Assembly (NCBI GenBank): GCA_963930775.1
Contig: OZ005691.1
Span: forward strand, 1,116,001 to 1,180,000
Length of the DNA: 64,000 bases
Direction of reading: 5' to 3'
Source of the DNA: Cliona cf. orientalis
Taxonomy: Eukaryota > Porifera > Demospongiae > Clionaida > Clionaidae
The position numbers and the translations under genes are program-made. This document shows positions 59,201-64,000 of the stretch, one piece after another. Below the pieces are notes generated by a model, which saw only the letters and a list, made by a program, of their open reading frames with translations, searched no databases and was not told where the DNA came from. Position 1 is the stretch's first letter; every line of letters begins with the position of its first letter.

Positions 59201-59748
59201 TAAAAGTTAATATGTGGTCACTCTAAAGCAATTACCAACTATAGTAAACCTTCAGTATTATAAGTAGACTATCTAATAATTATACCTCTTGTGGCTACTG
59301 CTATTGTGATAGCACCAACTATTTCATAGCCATCTGTTGAACCATTAGTATCACGAATACACTCAATTGTCTTGTTATTCAGTTCTCCAGTCACATTGAC
59401 ACTGAGCTGTGAATTGAAAGTATCAGAAACTCCAATGCTGCGTGCCATTATCCTATCATTACATTCTGCTGCTGCTGATTTAGAAAGATTATTAAAGCTT
59501 GAGTGTCGCAGTGTGATAAAATTGGCAACATTATGACAGTTAAGAGCCGTTCCTCTCCAGATAGTGGCAACTCCACCTGTCACTGAACAATCAATGAGAA
59601 GATGATCTCCAGGGCAAGCACATTCAATTGAAGAGCTAAACGATTGTGACGCTATTTGAAATTGAATCTGTAAACCTTTCACGGCGAGTTCCATGATAAT
59701 CATGGCCATGATCATCAAGATATCTTGAATTATCATAATTGTGATCAA
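56274..59748 (-). CDS. Single-pass receptor: Ig-like, FN3-like, TM, ITIM-like motif, death domain
   Basis: Nine exons join in phase to 659 codons: 59748-59286, 59193-58864, 58792-58704, 58643-58379, 57832-57791, 57737-57587, 57481-57398, 57295-57241, 56774-56274. Order: hydrophobic start; Ig-like domain (CACPGDHLLIDC, IWRG, IECIRDTNGSTD); a cysteine-rich middle segment (SSNCGKC); an FN3-like domain over exons 3-4 (NPPKFNSTAHYHHD, GSPISFTIIYSDQ, GNGPVAIVQVEVMTG); a transmembrane segment from SAITIASVVIIILLCIILMI followed by RRFKNK; a tail with tyrosines STVYTA, CIYADV and ITIM-like VEYAEI; and a C-terminal death domain (WYQFGLAVGISKEVMDKYSD, CWLRNHGNKPTWKEVADAL). Death domains bind partner death domains in apoptotic or NF-kB signalling. 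The next gene upstream is its paralogue. Exon 1 could start at a later Met. Confidence 0.83.
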
Positions 59749-60481
59749 TGGCGGCGTAGCTACGAGTGGCAGTAAATCCCGGCGTGTCTCCGAACAGTAG
59801 CTACAGCCGATTATCTAACATTAAAAGTTGAAAACTTGATTATATTTATATATATTATTATTGCCGCAAAGTGGTTGTAATTAAAGGAAACGTGGGACTC
59901 GGTTAGCTGGCTAAACCGCGGTTGCCTAATATACTATTATGGTGTTGATCATGCAACAAATTAATTTATATTGACATATGCAGGAGGGGGCGGGGACTAG
60001 GGCTATGTAAGAGTACAGTATTTTATATGGACTTACGGCACTATGCGGTGCCGGTACCGGCACTGTAGACACAGCGTTTAATATATTTCATATTATATAG
60101 TACGTTTAGGTATCATCATCATCATATTAAATGCAATGACTGTCCGCGTGCGCATATTATACGCGTGACGACCTTTGCCGAAAATGATTCGGCTATTTTC
60201 AATTATTCGGTAAAGGGTCGATTTTTAAAGAACGCATACATAATTAATTTTTAGCTGTTGCTGTCAAGAGTAAAATTTAATCACTACTGTAGCTATATGT
60301 GTTACAATAATATAATAGGCCTAGCTACAACAAAAAAATAATAGCAGTGGTGCATAAACTATCAATTATGCATGCTGTGATAATAAATTATATACTTGAA
60401 ATTCTCAGAGTCTGAACGGTTGGTAGCTATAATGCATGACACAATAACATAATATTTCCCCATCACTTTTTATACATATAC
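59749..60481. other. Intergenic between the paired receptors
   Basis: Promoter of the death-domain receptor would lie here (minus strand). A remnant of the MITE family seen at 54680-54892 is recognisable near 60140-60240 (ACGCGTGACGACCTTTGCCG). No gene seen. Confidence 0.5.
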
Positions 60482-62560
60482 TCATATTAATGTATCTTGA
60501 CGTTGTGGGCCCGGATTAGTCGGTAACTCGTTGAAATGGCAATAAGCTAAATTCTTTGATGTGTGAATGGATTTTGGGATTTGTTGAAGTTCATCTATCT
60601 CCTCATAAACAACAGCTTCAGTGTCTTCAACTTTATTTTGTTCCATTGATTTGGGAGCCTTTTTAACTCTCCATTTTTTGGCTCGAATACAAATAATGAT
60701 TGTGAAGATCAAACAGAGACTTAGAAGCAGTAAACTCGCTATGCAAATGACAGCAATCACATAGGGGATAAGTGCAGCTACCGAATTGGAATTCGAAGGA
60801 CCTGGTGATCCTGCATCAAGAATACACTTTGATAAATTATTATATCATGCGGTGCATGCATACCACATACTACAGGTATGCTATGCATGCTCATATTAAA
60901 TATTACCAATATTATTATATGTACACTGCATGCTTAGCCTAGCTGTTATAATATATTATACACACAGTAATAATAATATCATGTGCAGCAGTGCATGCAT
61001 GGTTACCGTAGTTGGACAAGGAAATCTTGTCAATGACATAATATTATAGCATGTGCACATTCCAGCTATATTATTATAGCTATATTAATTCTGTAACAGT
61101 CACAGCAGTGACAGCATTCATATATAATAATTAATAATTGCACGACAAACCTGTGGCTATCATTACAGGATCAGAGAGTGGTCCATCTCCAAGAATATTG
61201 CTGGCAAATACTGACACATTAATGTTCATTGATGCAGAGCAGGCAGAAGTAGTGACTTGAAATAAATGGCTGCAGATTCCCATTTCACAAGAAGATACTG
61301 GAATGATGATTGAATCACAGGGACTTGTAGAGTGGGTATCAGAATAAATGATAGTGTAAGAAATTGGAGAGTTATCAATACTATCAGAACTGTTGAAAAC
61401 CTGAATAATTGAGGTAACATGCATGCAGTAGCTAGTTGTAATTTGTGTTATAGTTATAGCACGGGACCAGGGATTTATGGCAGTAAACCGACCCGAGTCT
61501 GAGGGCATAGCCCGAGGACAAGGGTGGTTTACGTCGCCATAAATCCCTGGCAACTGTACTATAACTATTATTTATCCTACTTCAGTTATTACCGTGATAT
61601 TGTGCATCCATGTTGTTTGGATGTTGATCAATTTCCAACCTCTATAATTTGGTAAGGAGTTAAATTTTGGTGGATCTGGAACTGTAGAAAATGGACAGGA
61701 TAGCTAACTTCCATTGTTTTCTCCATGCCTCTCATAAAATATTGTTATAGTGAATTTACCTATTATCGGGATGGTAATTTTCTGGAAACTTGCATTTCCA
61801 TAGTTATTACCACAAACCTGAGTTTGAACTGCAAATTGACATACTTGATTCAGTTGGCGATTATGTGGTATGTGACATGTAGAATTTGTGTTTACAGTAG
61901 TGGTAGGACACTTTCCACAATTGGATGAATGAATGGCATACATGTAGTCAGTAGGGCAAATGGTACTATTATTAAACCACACAAATTCAAGTTGACCCCT
62001 TCTGACCTCAGCAAGATGAATTACATTAGAACTGGAGTCAGCTGCATAAAGGAAACCGATTAGAACAGTATTATAAACTGTCTTAATTTTGTGCTTATTA
62101 TACCGGTTGCAAGCATAATTGTGGTAGCACCAACTAATTCATGGCTATCTGTTGAACCGCTAGTATCACGAATACACTCAATAGTCTTGTTATTCAGTTC
62201 TTCAGTCACGTTGACACTAAGCTGTGAAGTGAAAGTATCAGAAACTCCAACACTGTGTGCCATTATCCTATCATTACATTCTACTGCTGCTGGTTCAGAA
62301 AGATTAAACTGTGAGTGTCGCAGTATGATTGAGTTGGAGACACCATGACAGTCAAAGGCCGTTCCTCTCCAGAGAGTGGCAACTCCACCTGTCACTGAAC
62401 AATCAATGAGAAGATGATCTCCAGGGCAAGCACATTCAATTGAAGATAAAGATCCACTGATGATATATCTTTCAGATCTACCATTATAACTACTCAGAAT
62501 AATAATTATTATTGGGATAACTTTGCCTGGTACCATATCCGAGGTATACATAACCAACAC
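60482..62560 (-). CDS. Single-pass receptor: Ig-like, FN3-like, TM, short tail with ITIM-like motif
   Basis: Five exons join in phase to 468 codons: 62560-62104, 62041-61760, 61681-61593, 61400-61151, 60810-60482. Signal peptide-like start (MVPGKVIPIIIIILSS), then an Ig-like domain almost repeating that of the neighbour (CACPGDHLLIDCSVTGGVAT, ELNNKTIECIRDTSGSTD), a SSNCGKC middle segment, an FN3-like domain (DPPKFNSLPNY, NSPISYTIIYSD, LGDGPLSDPVMIATG), a transmembrane segment (VICIASLLLLSLCLIFTIII) and a ~75-residue tail with VVYEEI, which fits the ITIM consensus V-x-Y-x-x-I. Intron phases match the neighbour's, and the third exon is 89 bases in both. There is no death domain. In animals such tyrosine motifs recruit SH2 phosphatases, so an inhibitory role is possible but inferred. 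Confidence 0.83.
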
Positions 62561-63639
62561 TGTAGCCAGCTCACTATGACTAAATAATTTCTGACAGTCA
62601 CTTTGTTATGACCTTGTCATGCATACATTTACACTTGTACACGTAGTAGCATTTTATGTATCTTGTAATACCCTAGCTTCCATGCAGCACTGACTGCAGA
62701 ATAGTAATATTATAATATATTATTATGACATTGTGCATGCATAATAATTTATACAGTTAGCTGTATTCAAAACAACACTTTCATGCTTTTGAGAAATTAA
62801 AGTGAAAGTGATTACTATGTCAACCATCTATATATTCCCGATAAGATAATCCCGTAAACATGTTTTTATAACCCATGATCATGCAGGACTTGAACCCATG
62901 CACACACAGAAGTATCTCCAGTGCATATTATATGATGCTCTACCAAGAGGCTTGGTATAATTATATAGCTGCTATAGCATAACAGTTCTACTGGAGCAAG
63001 GGCATACAATTAATTAGTTACCGGTAAGTGATAGCTATAGTTATCTATAGCCTAAGGCGTCCAAACTGTCCATTTAATGCTATAATATTATTATTATATT
63101 AATAAGCTGCCCATAGCTAGCTACGTCTCAAGTGCATAATTCAGTTGATCAAGAAGTGTGTTACAGAGGCTTTCAGTTTGTATAGTAACATAGCCGGGTG
63201 CCTTCCCCCAACTCGGACTCTGAACTTAGGGAACAGTACCAGAACCCGGTTTAATAGGTGCATGTAGTTCAATACTCCAGATTGATATTGAACATGCACA
63301 GTATATTACACAGTGAGCCATGCTATATTCATGCATGTATCGATGAGGGTTAACTCTGCACTCCTGTGCATTCATTCTTTCCTGTAACCGTTATAACTTA
63401 ATGAGTATTGATGAAATTCCCAACTTGATGGGTCCTTTTCATGGAGCACATCATAATTATATTATTATAGCTTAGCTTATAGCCTAATTTTAATAGCATC
63501 GATCATCATACAACAGCATGTAGACATACAGCTAATAAAAAAGGGGGAGTTTATAATTATCATGCATGCATCAGTCAGTAATACAGACGTGTATTCTGCT
63601 ATATCATATTATACTACAATTATTTATGTATCCTGCTTA
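62561..63639. other. Intergenic, mostly unrecognised
   Basis: AT-rich sequence upstream of the ITIM-like receptor. It holds a tRNA-like remnant near 62885-62950 and anonymous DNA; no coding frames or clear inverted repeats. Confidence 0.5.
62882..62952 (-). repeat. tRNA-like or SINE-head sequence with A and B boxes
   Basis: On the minus strand TGGTAGAGCATC (A-box-like, 62945-62934) is followed by GGGTTCAAGTCC (B-box-like, 62897-62886) at roughly tRNA spacing. No convincing acceptor stem or anticodon arm can be folded by eye, so a degenerate tRNA or tRNA-derived SINE is more likely than a functional tRNA. Confidence 0.3.
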
Positions 63640-63788
63640 TTAATAAGTTTTGCAGTATAAGATACTCTTACAATCCCCAAGGGATTTATCAGTGGTGACT
63701 TGAACAAATATACTCTTCCAGATTCTTTCACAATCAGTAGGGCTTAAAAGCTGATGAATTCCTTGACCAGTACAGAGTTTCCAATTCT
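63640..63788 (-). CDS. Possible terminal exon of an unrecognised gene
   Basis: After a GCTGGCAG acceptor the minus strand reads NWKLCTGQGIHQLLSPTDCE, RIWKSIFVQVTTDKSLGDC and ends KSILYCKTY then stop. Four cysteines and a clean end suggest the last exon of a gene lying beyond the right edge. I recognise no family. Confidence 0.3.
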
Positions 63789-64000
63789 GCCAGCAAAGTA
63801 AGAAATAATTATTATTGTGAAATTGCAATATTTGCCCTTGTTTCCATGGATGGTAAATGCAGAGTGATAATTAGTTATGCCTAGTAATGGTTATCATCAT
63901 TCCTCTCGCCCCATGCATGATAATAATATTATAACCATGGGATTACATGCGCCTTTACATGCATGTACATATAATGAACCCTTGACCACATCCCCAGTGG

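Overview
This window is animal nuclear DNA. Genes are cut into many short exons by GT-AG introns of about 100-2,500 bases, the non-coding DNA is AT-rich, and MITEs, foldback elements and microsatellites are dense. The gene content (RNF213-like proteins, GABA-B-type class C receptors, a death-domain receptor, a coiled-coil plus protein-kinase exon) best fits a sponge, probably a demosponge. I cannot name the species. All exon structures were built by eye from splice signals and phase continuity. No transcript or database search was available.

Layout, left to right. 1-3,003: a decayed class C GPCR on the minus strand, a 5'-truncated LINE with a MITE inside it, and a plus-strand pseudogene fragment of a related receptor ectodomain. 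3,994-14,848 (+): a 16-exon gene for the C-terminal, non-ATPase part of an RNF213-like protein, extended by two SAM domains; one intron carries a ~450-bp tandem repeat array. 15,013-15,222: a LicD/fukutin-like remnant. 15,425-21,930: copy 1 of a duplicated block holding a 5' fragment of lysyl-tRNA synthetase with an in-frame stop, a disrupted seven-TM protein gene (minus strand) and the 3' half of NOP9. 22,338-22,991: two small terminal exons of an unrecognised gene.

23,853-45,984 (+): a 20-exon gene. Exons 1-19 encode the N-terminal arm and first AAA modules (Walker A GFAGAGKT) of a second RNF213-like protein. Exon 20 joins this in frame to a coiled coil and a complete protein kinase. 46,024-50,140: a stack of transposons inserted into one another, including a 32-bp perfect palindrome flanked by a perfect 9-bp target duplication. 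50,352-55,735: copy 2 of the duplicated block, in direct orientation. Here the seven-TM gene is intact (512 aa) while NOP9 is broken, the reverse of copy 1.

56,274-62,560 (-): two tandem paralogous single-pass receptors with matching Ig-like/FN3-like ectodomains and different tails. One ends in an ITIM-like tyrosine motif followed by a death domain (659 aa); the other has a short tail with one ITIM-like motif (468 aa). The window ends in repeat-poor DNA with one unrecognised terminal exon.

Taken together, the window looks like an accessory, immune-flavoured locus: RNF213 relatives (innate immunity in vertebrates), a kinase fusion and paired receptors with opposite-looking tails, reshaped by a large direct duplication and heavy transposon insertion. 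The immune reading is inference from protein families.
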